Of a stretch of 64,000 nt of DNA, positions 41,406 through 49,831 are shown in pieces; within the stretch, counting starts at the first letter, position 1, and each line of letters opens with the position of its first letter. This DNA is from JANMES01 sp038229715. GTDB taxonomy: Bacteria > Planctomycetota > Phycisphaerae > Tepidisphaerales > Tepidisphaeraceae. Location: contig JBBROD010000003.1 in NCBI GenBank assembly GCA_038229715.1, positions 1-64,000 on the forward strand, in the 5' to 3' direction. Below the pieces are notes generated by a model. That model was not told the DNA's origin. It did not search any database and was given only the letters and a program-made list of their open reading frames with translations. Position numbers and translations under genes: made by a program.

Positions 41406-43796
41406 TTACTTGAATAGCACGCCCGCGCCTCGCAGAGCTGCGCTGACTGCTATCGAAAGCTCGCTGCGAGCGATCGTCCAATCCTCGTAACGCTTGGTCC
41501 AAGCCTGTAAATCAAACGTCATCGCACCCGGAGCGAACCCGGCCAGTGTGGCTTGAGGTGCCGGATCGCTCGTTAATAATTCGACGCCGCGGGCGCATTT
41601 CAGCATTAAGTCCATCACGAGCTTGGGATCACTTTGCGCATCAACGTTCACACTCAGGCGGATTGCACGCTGGCCGGTGCTGAAAGTCCAGTTGGTTACC
41701 TTTTCAGCGATGAACCGCGAATTGGGAACGATCAGTTCCGCCCCGGTGGTTGTACGAATGACGCTGGCGCGAATCCCGATCTGCCGGACCGTGCCGGTCA
41801 GCCCGTCGATTTCGATCGTGTCGCCGAGTTTGATAGGGCGCTCGAACAGCAGAATAATGCCCGACACGAAATTGTTGACTATGTTCTGCAGTCCGAAGCC
41901 CAACCCGACGCCGAACGCACCGGCCAGGATGGTGAATTTCGTCAGGTCGTACCCCAGCGTGCCGACTGCGGTGAAAAAGCCGATCAGCAGGACGACATAG
42001 TGGAACACCATCGAAAACGCGTGGGGCAATCCGCGCGGCAGCATCATGCGCGGGTAGACGTCTTCCTCCAGCACAAAGCGAACGAGTTTGGACAGTGCGA
42101 ACGAGGCCCAGATGACGAACGCGAAACTGGCGACGTTCCAAACCGATAACCGCAACGGGCCGATGGCTAGCGCCGCGTTGAGCGCTTGATATCCGTACGT
42201 CAGCACGGTCCCGCGGACGGCGAACAAATCGAGCGTCGTCCAAAGCCAAAACAGGCGGATGGCCCAGCGCATCGCCGTCGAAAAACGCCGGTGGACGAGT
42301 TCGCGGTCGTGCTGAACCATTTTGAGCAGATTGAGCGGCCAGAGTCGGAGAACCGCCATCAATACGCCGTCCAGCGCCTCGGCCGCGGTGAAAAAAACCA
42401 AGCCGACGTAAGCGCTAATCAGCGTGCCCGAGCCGAGGAGTTTTCCGAGGCCGACATAGCCAGACAGATTGGCTGCCAGTGCAGCGAGTAACAAAATCCC
42501 CGCCAGTCGCATGAGCAGCGAAAGCCACACCTGCAACCCCCGGCTGAGGGTTGTGGAAATCACGTCCAACCGCTTGCCGCGCACGATCCACATCACAAAC
42601 AGCGCACCGGCCGACATTTCGGTAATGAAAAGTATTCGATAAACGTCCGGAAACGAAACCGCAAGGGAACGCACCTGATCCCAGATGTAGAACCCCGACA
42701 CGCCGTATAGCACGAGATGAAATCGGCGATCGACCAGTTTGCGAAGCAAGAAGATTGCAGGCGCCATCATGATCACGCCCAGGATCACCCATAGCAGCCG
42801 CGGCGCCTGCGTGTAGATCCAAATGCCGGCCAGCGAAGTTAGCAGCAGGCCGGTCGCAATTGGGTAGTGGAAGACCCGGAAACTGCCTGCCAGTTCGGGT
42901 TCCTGATCGACCCACGCCTTCACGCGCCGGCGAGCCCACCAAAGCACGGCGATAACCGCCAGCGCTGCACACGCGTGCAAAAAGTACACATCGGTTTCGC
43001 GCTTCGAATACGCGACCAATGCCGACACTTGGCTCGCGAGCGAAACCTGCCCGCTCTTGGCCGAGCTTTGTGTGGTCGGCGCGGGTCGATGGCTGCTCCA
43101 AATCGGCGCGGCGTCTTTCTCCAGCAGCCGACTGACAATATTATCTTGCGCTTCCTTGATGTCGGTCAAAATCTCGACCACACGGGCGTACTGCTCAGAC
43201 GCGCGGTTCTGCAGCGATACGATCTGCGAGCGACCTTTCTCCGCGGCAGACCGCGCACGACGAATGCTTTCAAGCAGCGCGGTCATCCGCTTGATCACGT
43301 CCTCCGGCGCGTGCGACGCCTGCGACTGCTTCACCCGCTCGGCCCATTGGTTTTCCAAGTTCGCCAGTAAGAGAACGTCCTGATCAAGCTTGGTTGCCTT
43401 AGCCGTCAGGTCGCGCCGCCATTCCCACAAAGGCTTGGCCGCCGACTGCCATGCGGTGGAAATGGTCCGCAACGATTCGACCGTCGGCTGTGACGCGAGC
43501 GTAAGCCTGGCTTCTTCCTGCTGGCCGTCCAATTGCTGGGAGAGCGTGGTCAGCTCGTCGATGTAGGACGGGTTCAAAAACTCCGGCACCAGATCGGGCT
43601 CGACCGCCCGAATGATCTTGTTGGCCGAGTCGATCTGTTCATTAATCTCCGCCAGCGGAACAGCCGGCACGGTGGTAGGCGCTGTGGTCGCCTGGGTTGA
43701 CGGAGCGGTGGTAGTCTGCGTTGTCGTCTGCGCAATGACGATCGCGGGCAGCAGCAGGCAGACCGCCGCGTGAAGTATCCGAGCCCTCATTCCCAT
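41406..43796 (-). CDS. Large MscS-family mechanosensitive channel (MscK-like)
   Basis: The protein has 796 residues. A signal peptide and Thr-rich segment (about 20-45) lead to a periplasmic coiled-coil region (about 50-230), then about ten membrane helices and the C-terminal MscS core. The pore helix reads GAFGVGLGFGLQNIVNNF, followed by LLFERPIKLGDTIEIDGLTGTV and IRTTTGAELIVPNS, all family blocks. It should release solutes on membrane tension. It is a single gene converging with tRNA-Cys. Confidence 0.92.
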   Translation of the reverse strand: MGMRARILHAAVCLLLPAIVIAQTTTQTTTAPSTQATTAPTTVPAVPLAEINEQIDSANKIIRAVEPDLVPEFLNPSYIDELTTLSQQLDGQQEEARLTLASQPTVESLRTISTAWQSAAKPLWEWRRDLTAKATKLDQDVLLLANLENQWAERVKQSQASHAPEDVIKRMTALLESIRRARSAAEKGRSQIVSLQNRASEQYARVVEILTDIKEAQDNIVSRLLEKDAAPIWSSHRPAPTTQSSAKSGQVSLASQVSALVAYSKRETDVYFLHACAALAVIAVLWWARRRVKAWVDQEPELAGSFRVFHYPIATGLLLTSLAGIWIYTQAPRLLWVILGVIMMAPAIFLLRKLVDRRFHLVLYGVSGFYIWDQVRSLAVSFPDVYRILFITEMSAGALFVMWIVRGKRLDVISTTLSRGLQVWLSLLMRLAGILLLAALAANLSGYVGLGKLLGSGTLISAYVGLVFFTAAEALDGVLMAVLRLWPLNLLKMVQHDRELVHRRFSTAMRWAIRLFWLWTTLDLFAVRGTVLTYGYQALNAALAIGPLRLSVWNVASFAFVIWASFALSKLVRFVLEEDVYPRMMLPRGLPHAFSMVFHYVVLLIGFFTAVGTLGYDLTKFTILAGAFGVGLGFGLQNIVNNFVSGIILLFERPIKLGDTIEIDGLTGTVRQIGIRASVIRTTTGAELIVPNSRFIAEKVTNWTFSTGQRAIRLSVNVDAQSDPKLVMDLMLKCARGVELLTSDPAPQATLAGFAPGAMTFDLQAWTKRYEDWTIARSELSIAVSAALRGAGVLFK

Positions 43797-43901
43797 GGCC
43801 GAAGTTTAGGCGTAGTCGGCATACGGTGAAAGCTTTTCGCAAATACTTCCGAACGATGATCCTAAATAGCCGCTATACTGTTGCTCCAGCTTAGGAGACC
43901 C

Positions 43902-44267
43902 GTGGCTAAAAACGTACTCGGCAGTGAACTACAAACATGCTCGATGTCCCCCAAAACCGGTTGGCGGCGCGACGGCTGCTGCAACACCGGGCCGGGCGAT
44001 CACGGATTGCATTTAGTGTGCGTCCAAGTGACGGCGGAATTCCTTGAGTTCAGCCGAAGCGTGGGGAACGATTTGAGTACGCCAATGCCCGAGTATCAAT
44101 TTGCGGGGTTGACGCCCGGCGATCGCTGGTGCCTGTGCGCCACCCGCTGGACCGAAGCCCGCGAGGCAGGCTTTGCGCCGCCCGTGGTTCTGGAAGCGAC
44201 GCACATGTCGATGCTTGAATTTGCCAGCCTGGAAGAGTTGCGGGAGCACGCTGTCGTCGGGTCGTGA
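43902..44267 (+). CDS. DUF2237-family protein
   Basis: The 121-residue protein matches the DUF2237 pattern along its whole length: KNVLGSELQTCS, GCCNTGPGDHGLH, FSRSVGNDLSTP, PGDRWCLCATRW and APPVVLEATH. The function is unknown; several conserved Cys (in GCCN and WCLC) suggest metal binding. The GTG at 43902 follows AGGAG closely (TAGGAGACCCGTG), which favours it over the TTG at 43881. Confidence 0.9.
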   Translation: MAKNVLGSELQTCSMSPKTGWRRDGCCNTGPGDHGLHLVCVQVTAEFLEFSRSVGNDLSTPMPEYQFAGLTPGDRWCLCATRWTEAREAGFAPPVVLEATHMSMLEFASLEELREHAVVGS

Positions 44268-44284
44268 CGTGTCATCAATCAACA

Positions 44285-44319
44285 ACTCAGGCCGAGAGAT
44301 TGGAATCTCCCGGCCCGAG
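44285..44319. terminator. Bidirectional hairpin between converging genes
   Basis: CTCaGGCCGaGAGATT pairs with AATCTCcCGGCCcGAG around a GG loop. It lies between the DUF2237 stop and the ilvC stop. T-tracts are weak on both sides. Confidence 0.55.
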
Positions 44320-44364
44320 TGATGAATCTTCTCGCGTAATGAGTATTGTCGTGGAATCCGATAG

Positions 44365-45384
44365 TTACGCCTTCGGCGGTTCCTTCGCCTTCAGCCATGG
44401 CATCATCTTGCGCAGCTTGCGGCCGGTGACTTCGACCGGGTGGCTGTTGTCGGCTTCGTACAGGCGCTTGAAGTTCTTCAGGCCGCCTTCGTACTCGCCG
44501 CGCCAGCCCTTGGCGAACGTGCCGTCCTGAATGTCGGTGAGGATCTTCTTCATCGCCTTCTTCGTGTCGGCGGTGATGATCTTCGGCCCGGTGATCAGGT
44601 CGCCCCATTCGGCGGTGTTGCTGATGCTGTAACGCATGTAATCCAGGCCGCCCTGATAGATGAGGTCGACAATCAGCTTCACTTCGTGAACGCACTCGAA
44701 GTACGCCATCTCCGGCGGGTAGCCGGCTTCGGTCAGCGTTTCAAAGCCGGCCTTGATCAACGCGCTCAGTCCGCCGCAGAGGACGGCCTGCTCGCCGAAC
44801 AAATCGGTTTCGCATTCGTCCTTAAAATTGGTTTCGATGATCCCGCTGCGAGCGCCACCCACGCCGGCCGCCCAAGCGAGGGCGAACCCGCGGGCCTTGC
44901 CGGTCGAATCCTGGTGGATCGCCATCAAGCAGGGAACTCCGCCGCCTTTCTCGAACTCACTTCGGACCAGATGGCCAGGCCCTTTCGGCGCGACCATGAT
45001 CACATCCACATTCGCCGGCGGGGCGACTGTTTTGAAGTGTACGTTAAACCCGTGCGTAAAGCCCAGCACCTTGCCGGCGGTGAGGTTCGGCTCGATCGAC
45101 TTCTTGTACACCTCCGGCTGCACTTCGTCAGGCAGGGTAACGATGATGAGGTCGGCCTTCTTGACCGCGTCTTCGATGCTGAACAGCTCAAACCCTCGTT
45201 CGAGCGCGAGCTTGCCGTTGGTGGAGTCTTTACGGTTAGCCACAATGACTTTTACGCCGCTATCGCGGAGGTTCTGCCCGTGGGCGTGCCCTTGGCTGCC
45301 GAAGCCGATGATGGCGACGGTCTTGCCCTTGAGGGCGTCGATCGGAGCGTCTTTCTCGTAAAGCATCTTCAACGGTTCGGGCAT
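44365..45384 (-). CDS. ilvC: Ketol-acid reductoisomerase (class I)
   Basis: The 339-residue protein is the typical class I length. The N-terminal Rossmann domain has GFGSQGHAHGQNL (27-39), and VANRKDST is the cofactor-specificity loop. The catalytic part has APKGPGHLVR, DLFGEQAVLCGG with metal-binding Asp/Glu, and CVHEVKLIVDLIYQGG. It converts acetolactate to dihydroxyisovalerate in valine/leucine synthesis (and the isoleucine counterpart). The other ilv genes are not nearby. Confidence 0.97.
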   Translation of the reverse strand: MPEPLKMLYEKDAPIDALKGKTVAIIGFGSQGHAHGQNLRDSGVKVIVANRKDSTNGKLALERGFELFSIEDAVKKADLIIVTLPDEVQPEVYKKSIEPNLTAGKVLGFTHGFNVHFKTVAPPANVDVIMVAPKGPGHLVRSEFEKGGGVPCLMAIHQDSTGKARGFALAWAAGVGGARSGIIETNFKDECETDLFGEQAVLCGGLSALIKAGFETLTEAGYPPEMAYFECVHEVKLIVDLIYQGGLDYMRYSISNTAEWGDLITGPKIITADTKKAMKKILTDIQDGTFAKGWRGEYEGGLKNFKRLYEADNSHPVEVTGRKLRKMMPWLKAKEPPKA

Positions 45385-45499
45385 GTGCGGGTCCTTTGTA
45401 AAATCGAGCCGGGTAGATTAGCGGACAGCCCCAAGTGTGTCAAAAGCCGAGCCGGCGGTGCTGACACGGAAAACGCGAAGCACAACAACGGCCAGCAGA

Positions 45500-45560
45500 G
45501 TAGGGCGGGATAGCAATCCCGCCATTCCGGCAATCCGGCGGGATTGCTATCCCGCCCTAC
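45500..45560. repeat. REPIN-like inverted pair, family D
   Basis: Two identical 24-base units face each other (45500-45523 and 45537-45560): GTAG followed by the hairpin GGCGGGAT-AGC-AATCCCGCC, with one offset base in the stem. Only 13 bp separate them. It lies between ilvC and mutM. Confidence 0.85.
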
Positions 45561-45701
45561 CAAAATGCGCCGTACGTGGCCGAGAGGGAAGCACGGTAAC
45601 GGAATCAGTTGATGGCGGGCACGGATTGAGCGTTGATCCTTTAGACTGCGATATTTTTGTATAGCGCTTTTTTGTGTGCGAATGCGATGGACAGGCCATG
45701 C

Positions 45702-46505
45702 TCATGTTCTTTTCTGGCAGCGCCTGCAAAAATGCGTCGATCGGCCACCCAAAACGATCCGCTGGATCGGCGATTTGCACGTCACGCAAGGCTTCTCGGC
45801 GCGGTCGTAGACGTTGTGAAGTTTCTGGAACGATCCTCGGTTGCCGTCGGCGTCGACGTAGTCGCGGAGGCTGCTGCCTTTGGCTTCAATCGCGCGGGTA
45901 AGCACCTGCTTGATCGCGAGGTTCAAACAGTCGACTTGCGAAGGCTTCAGCCGGTGCGACCGCTTCAGCGGGTGGATGGACGCCGCGAATAATGATTCGT
46001 CTACATAGATATTGCCCAACCCGGCGATCAGCGATTGATCGAGCAATGCAGACTTGATCGCGCGGCGGGTTTTCTTCAACCGGCCCGCAAATTCCTCGCT
46101 ACTGAGAGTGAGCGGCTCGGGCCCGAGCGTGGGGTCGTCGGCATCATGGCCCATCCACCAGACGCCGCCGAACCGGCGCGGGTCGACGAACCGGAGTTGG
46201 CCGGTGGGTAGGTCGATCGTCAGGTGCGTGTGCGGCGCGAGCGGATCGGCTGCTGACGCGAAGGTCAATCGCCCGGACATTCCCAGGTGGATGTAGAACC
46301 GGTTCCCGTCATCGAGCGTAAGCACGATCCGCTTGGCGCGGCGGGTGACGTCGACGAATGACCGTTTGCGCAAAAGGACGGGCAGATTTGCGTCAATCGG
46401 CGTGACAATGTCCGCTCGATACAGCGTTACAGCCGTAATCGGCTGACGAATCAGCCGCGGCAGCAGCGTCGAAACGACGGTTTGTACTTCCGGCAACTCA
46501 GGCAT
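45702..46505 (-). CDS. mutM: Formamidopyrimidine-DNA glycosylase
   Basis: The 267-residue protein has the N-terminal MPELPEVQTVV with the catalytic Pro2 and Glu3, the helix-two-turn-helix region LIAGLGNIYVDESLF, and a C-terminal zinc finger with C240, C243, C260 and C263. It excises 8-oxoguanine and formamidopyrimidines and cuts the strand by beta/delta elimination. It is divergent from moxR. Confidence 0.96.
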   Translation of the reverse strand: MPELPEVQTVVSTLLPRLIRQPITAVTLYRADIVTPIDANLPVLLRKRSFVDVTRRAKRIVLTLDDGNRFYIHLGMSGRLTFASAADPLAPHTHLTIDLPTGQLRFVDPRRFGGVWWMGHDADDPTLGPEPLTLSSEEFAGRLKKTRRAIKSALLDQSLIAGLGNIYVDESLFAASIHPLKRSHRLKPSQVDCLNLAIKQVLTRAIEAKGSSLRDYVDADGNRGSFQKLHNVYDRAEKPCVTCKSPIQRIVLGGRSTHFCRRCQKRT

Positions 46506-46541
46506 TGAAACTTTTCCACAGATTGAGCGTCACAAACTTAA

Positions 46542-46570
46542 TTGCAAGGATTATAACCACTTAGTACATT
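46542..46570 (+). promoter_or_regulatory. Candidate promoter of the moxR operon
   Basis: TTGCAA and TACATT are spaced by 17 bp, about 78 bp upstream of the moxR start codon. The -35 is the same hexamer as in the candidate at 26458. Confidence 0.35.
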
Positions 46571-46647
46571 GCTGCGGACGTGGGGCATCCTGCCGAGTTT
46601 CCTTCGTCGTCGCAACCCGTTACGAACAACTTTCCGTTGGAGAAAAC

Positions 46648-47739
46648 ATGGAATCCAAACTGGGACTGGTGCAACCTGAAAAGACGAGTTTAGCAGCCGA
46701 GGAATTGGCGGCGGTGGAAAAGCTGCAAAAGGGCTACCACGAGATGCGGGCCGAGCTCGGTAAGGTCATCGTCGGGCAGGAAGCGGTTATCGAAGAACTG
46801 CTGATCTCTATGTTCTGCCGGGGTCATGCCCTGCTGGTCGGCGTGCCGGGATTAGCTAAAACGCTGCTGATCTCCACGTTGGCTAAAACGCTGGGGTTGG
46901 CGTTTAACCGTATTCAGTTCACGCCCGATTTGATGCCGTCCGACATCACCGGCACGGAAGTCATCGAAGAAGACAAAACCACCGGCGGGCGGCAGATGCG
47001 GTTCGTCCGCGGGCCGATCTTTGCCAACGTCATCTTGGCGGACGAAATCAACCGTACCCCGCCCAAAACGCAGGCCGCCCTGCTGGAAGCCATGCAGGAG
47101 CACCAAGTTACCGCCGGCGGGACGCTGCATCGGCTGCCGCAGCCGTTCTTTGTGTTGGCGACGCAGAACCCGATCGAGCAGGACGGCACTTATCCGCTGC
47201 CGGAAGCGCAGCTCGACCGGTTCATGTTCAACATCAACGTCGGCTATCCGAGCGAGGACGAGGAATTCCAGATCGTGCGGATGACCACGATGGGCCAGAA
47301 GATCGAGCTCAAGCACGTGCTGAGCGGCGAAGAAGTGATTGGCCTGCAGGAAATCGTCCGCAAAGTGCCGGTGGCGGATCATGTTATTCGGTATGCGTTG
47401 CAGTTTAGCCGACTGACCCGCCGAACCGAAGGCGGCTGCCCCGACTTCGTCAACGACTACGTCGGCTGGGGTGCCGGCCCGCGAGCCTCGCAATATCTCA
47501 TCCTGGCCGGCAAGGCGCGGGCGCTGCTGAAAGGCCGGTATCACGTCAGCACCGAGGACATCCGCCAGGTTTGCATCCCGGTGCTGCGTCACCGCATCGT
47601 GACTAACTTCAATGCCGAAGCGGAAGGAATCAAGAGCGATACGATCGTGAAAAAGCTGATCGATTTCATCCCGCGGCAGCAATACGAAGAACAAGACGCG
47701 GCGGTTGCGAAGATGATGCGAGATCAGCCGGCAGCGTGA
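46648..47739 (+). CDS. MoxR-family AAA+ ATPase
   Basis: The 363-residue protein has Walker A GVPGLAKT (65-72), Walker B ILADEIN (127-133), the MoxR blocks FTPDLMPSDITGTEV, FVRGPIFAN, PPKTQAALLEAMQEHQVT and ATQNPIEQDGTYPLPEAQLDRFM, and a C-terminal lid. MoxR ATPases act as chaperones with VWA proteins, three of which (DUF58, two VWA) follow. GGAG lies six bases before the ATG. It is the first gene of the run 46648-61368. Confidence 0.95.
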   Translation: MESKLGLVQPEKTSLAAEELAAVEKLQKGYHEMRAELGKVIVGQEAVIEELLISMFCRGHALLVGVPGLAKTLLISTLAKTLGLAFNRIQFTPDLMPSDITGTEVIEEDKTTGGRQMRFVRGPIFANVILADEINRTPPKTQAALLEAMQEHQVTAGGTLHRLPQPFFVLATQNPIEQDGTYPLPEAQLDRFMFNINVGYPSEDEEFQIVRMTTMGQKIELKHVLSGEEVIGLQEIVRKVPVADHVIRYALQFSRLTRRTEGGCPDFVNDYVGWGAGPRASQYLILAGKARALLKGRYHVSTEDIRQVCIPVLRHRIVTNFNAEAEGIKSDTIVKKLIDFIPRQQYEEQDAAVAKMMRDQPAA

Positions 47740-47743
47740 GCGA

Positions 47744-47848
47744 ATGGATATCAAGCCCGCAAAACTGATTCGCAAAGTCGAACGTTCGGAACGACTCGAC
47801 GAGGTTGTGAAAGAAAGCGAAGTCGTTGACTTGGGCGCGAGGATGTGA
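47744..47848 (+). CDS. 34-codon ORF, probable N-terminal part of a frameshifted gene
   Basis: The frame starts MDIKPAKLIRKVERSERLDE, 4 bp after the moxR stop, and ends at a TGA. A +1 shift at about 47841 (between AGG and TGT) would continue it directly into the next ORF as ...VVDLGARCEIALVRVSSGE..., giving a smooth protein of about 135 residues. It may be the true start of the following gene, broken by one extra base or read by frameshifting. Confidence 0.4.
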   Translation: MDIKPAKLIRKVERSERLDEVVKESEVVDLGARM

Positions 47849-48134
47849 AATCGCACTTGTACGCGTTTCGAGCGGAGAACTTTACTTGCTGAGCGGTGGT
47901 GCAGACGGGGTAGAATTTAAAATGAGTAGTGAAGGCAGCGTACTTATCGAGATCGACGGCGTGTCGCAAATTGTTCGCCATTTGGCCTGGCATACTCATC
48001 CGAGGGCAACAGGTCCGTCGGATTATGACCGTGAATTTTTAAAAGTGTTGCGACAGCAGTCGTCGCTAATTTACGAAATGTTTGCAGACGGCCAAGGAAC
48101 TCGCTTCATGCCATCGGAAAAGGAGAGCACATGA
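47826..48134 (+). CDS. JAMM-like HTHP protein (possibly frameshifted)
   Basis: The ORF gives up to 102 residues from a TTG. It contains LAWHTHPRATGPSDYD at about 54-69, close to the JAMM/MPN+ metalloprotease motif H-x-H-x7-S-x2-D but one residue shorter between His and Ser. It ends LRQQSSLIYEMFADGQGTRF. Such short JAMM-like domains are known in bacterial toxin and ubiquitin-like systems; the function here is unknown. GC is about 48% in two lines counted by hand, far below the moxR gene. The next gene overlaps by ATGA. Confidence 0.55.
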   Translation: MTWARGCEIALVRVSSGELYLLSGGADGVEFKMSSEGSVLIEIDGVSQIVRHLAWHTHPRATGPSDYDREFLKVLRQQSSLIYEMFADGQGTRFMPSEKEST

Positions 48135-48433
48135 CAAGTCGAATCATCGATTGCTTCGAAATCAAAGATCATGTCGCCTTAGAATATGGGGCGGCGGGCG
48201 TTGTGGTATTGATCGAGAGCAAATCCGGCCCGCCACCGATGTCGGGTGAAAAAATTATGATTATCCGATCGGACGGTTGGTGGTATGCAGGTATCGCAGA
48301 AGACGTTCGGCCGGGACACAACAAAGCCAGTGGTGGTTTTTTCCTTCGCGGCCTGACGAAGGAAGATGTTCCTCTGGATTCCGATGTCCGGTGGGGGAAA
48401 ACATTGCCGAATATTTCCGACGCTGTTGCCTAA
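48131..48433 (+). CDS. Small protein coupled to the HTHP gene
   Basis: The 100-residue product (MTSRIIDCFEIKDHVALEYG...) has no recognised family. It has a beta-rich look with a Trp-Trp-Tyr cluster (DGWWYAGIAED) and an acidic end. Its ATG overlaps the stop of the HTHP ORF, so the two are co-translated and may act as a pair (enzyme and partner or immunity-like protein). It shares the lower GC of its partner and lies 9 bp before the DUF58 gene. Confidence 0.6.
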   Translation: MTSRIIDCFEIKDHVALEYGAAGVVVLIESKSGPPPMSGEKIMIIRSDGWWYAGIAEDVRPGHNKASGGFFLRGLTKEDVPLDSDVRWGKTLPNISDAVA

Positions 48434-48442
48434 ATACTATCA

Positions 48443-49369
48443 ATGGCAGATTTAACTACAGATTACCGAAAATACCTCGATCCTCGCACGCTCGCGCGGA
48501 TTAGCAGCTTGGATCTGCGCGCCCGGCTGATCGTCGAAGGCCTGATGACCGGCATGCACCGCTCGCCGTATCAGGGCATCAGCGTGGAGTTCGCCCAGCA
48601 CCGCCCATACGTGGCCGGCGATGACATTCGTCACGTCGACTGGAAGGTATTCGGGCGGTCCGACAAGATTTACCTCAAGCAGTATCAGGAAGAAACCAAC
48701 CTCCACCTGATCTGCGTCGTCGATTCCAGCGAGTCGATGGGCTTTACTTCCTTCGACAAAGAAACATTCGGCCCGTGGAGCAAATACGACCACGCGACCG
48801 CGATCGCCGCTTCGCTGTCGTACATGGCGATCCAGCAGCAGGATTCGGTCGGATTGGCGGTGTTCGATCAGGCGCTGAGCCGCTACTTCAAGCCGAGCAA
48901 CTCCCCCAGCCAATGGCGATTGATTACGCAGGAATTGCAGACGATCCCCAAGTGGAACAAAACCAACACCGGCAAGATCCTCGACCAACTGGCCGAGAAG
49001 CTGACGCACCGGTCGCTGATCGTGATCCTGTCGGACTTTTTCGACGACCTCGACTCGATCAAGAAGGGCCTGCGTCACCTGCGGTATAAGAAGCACGAGA
49101 TCATGATGTTCCAAATCCTCGATCCGCAGGAGGTCGAGTTTCCGTTTGAAGACGTGACGATGTTCAAGGGCCTGGAAGAAATGGGCGAACTCCTGACCGA
49201 GCCGCGAGCATTGCGGGCCGGCTATCTGGAACAGCTCAAGCAGTTCACCGACGGGCTGCAAAAACTCTGCCGCAGCATGAACATCGACTTTGTGCGGATG
49301 AACAGCGGTGAATCATTGGATGTGACGCTGAGCGGTTTCCTGGCGAACCGTTCGGCGTCGATAAAGTAG
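48443..49369 (+). CDS. DUF58-family protein
   Basis: The 308-residue protein has the DUF58 signature HRPYVAGDDIRHVDWKVFGRSDKIYLKQY at about 52-80 (quoted in parts: YVAGDDIRHVDWKVFGR), then a degenerate VWA core VVDSSESMGF. It is the standard partner of MoxR and normally follows it directly; here the two small genes stand between. It probably acts with MoxR in assembling or folding envelope proteins. Confidence 0.92.
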   Translation: MADLTTDYRKYLDPRTLARISSLDLRARLIVEGLMTGMHRSPYQGISVEFAQHRPYVAGDDIRHVDWKVFGRSDKIYLKQYQEETNLHLICVVDSSESMGFTSFDKETFGPWSKYDHATAIAASLSYMAIQQQDSVGLAVFDQALSRYFKPSNSPSQWRLITQELQTIPKWNKTNTGKILDQLAEKLTHRSLIVILSDFFDDLDSIKKGLRHLRYKKHEIMMFQILDPQEVEFPFEDVTMFKGLEEMGELLTEPRALRAGYLEQLKQFTDGLQKLCRSMNIDFVRMNSGESLDVTLSGFLANRSASIK

Positions 49370-49381
49370 GGAGGCAAGGTA

Positions 49382-49831
49382 ATGATTGAACGCAATCAAT
49401 TCATGAATTTTACCGCCTTGGTATTCTTACTTGGGATTGCGCTCATTTTTACTGGCGCTGAAACTCGTACTCAACTGAATTTCCGGGATATTCCGAACAA
49501 AGGCCAGATCATTGGTGCACTTGGTAAACCGCTTGGTGAGTCTATCTTGATTGAGGGAATTGGGTCTGCCAGAGAAGGAATTTTTGGCAACCCGATGGAG
49601 GTCGATATCGTCAGTGGCCAAAAAGTTGAGAACCCTGTTCTGATCGATGTACGCGGCAATACAAGCCAGCTCGAAGTAGGGAAACGTTACAAATTTCGTG
49701 GGCACGAAAATGGTTCGATGGCCGGGCTAGGGAATGGAGACGGTGAACTTCAGCAGAAACCAATCCGATTTGCGGTGTGGTTTGACGTGGATTATCCCAA
49801 GCGCAAAACGATGCTTGGGGAGAATCAGTGA
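49382..49831 (+). CDS. Exported hypothetical protein, low GC
   Basis: The 149-residue product has an N-terminal membrane segment (ALVFLLGIALIFTGAE) and then a beta-rich domain (GALGKPLGESILIEGIG; LEVGKRYKFRGHENG). A strong GGAGG precedes the ATG. No family is recognised; similar short exported planctomycete proteins exist, from memory. GC is about 47% in one counted line. Its stop overlaps the start of the next VWA gene, so it is built into the operon. Confidence 0.65.
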   Translation: MIERNQFMNFTALVFLLGIALIFTGAETRTQLNFRDIPNKGQIIGALGKPLGESILIEGIGSAREGIFGNPMEVDIVSGQKVENPVLIDVRGNTSQLEVGKRYKFRGHENGSMAGLGNGDGELQQKPIRFAVWFDVDYPKRKTMLGENQ

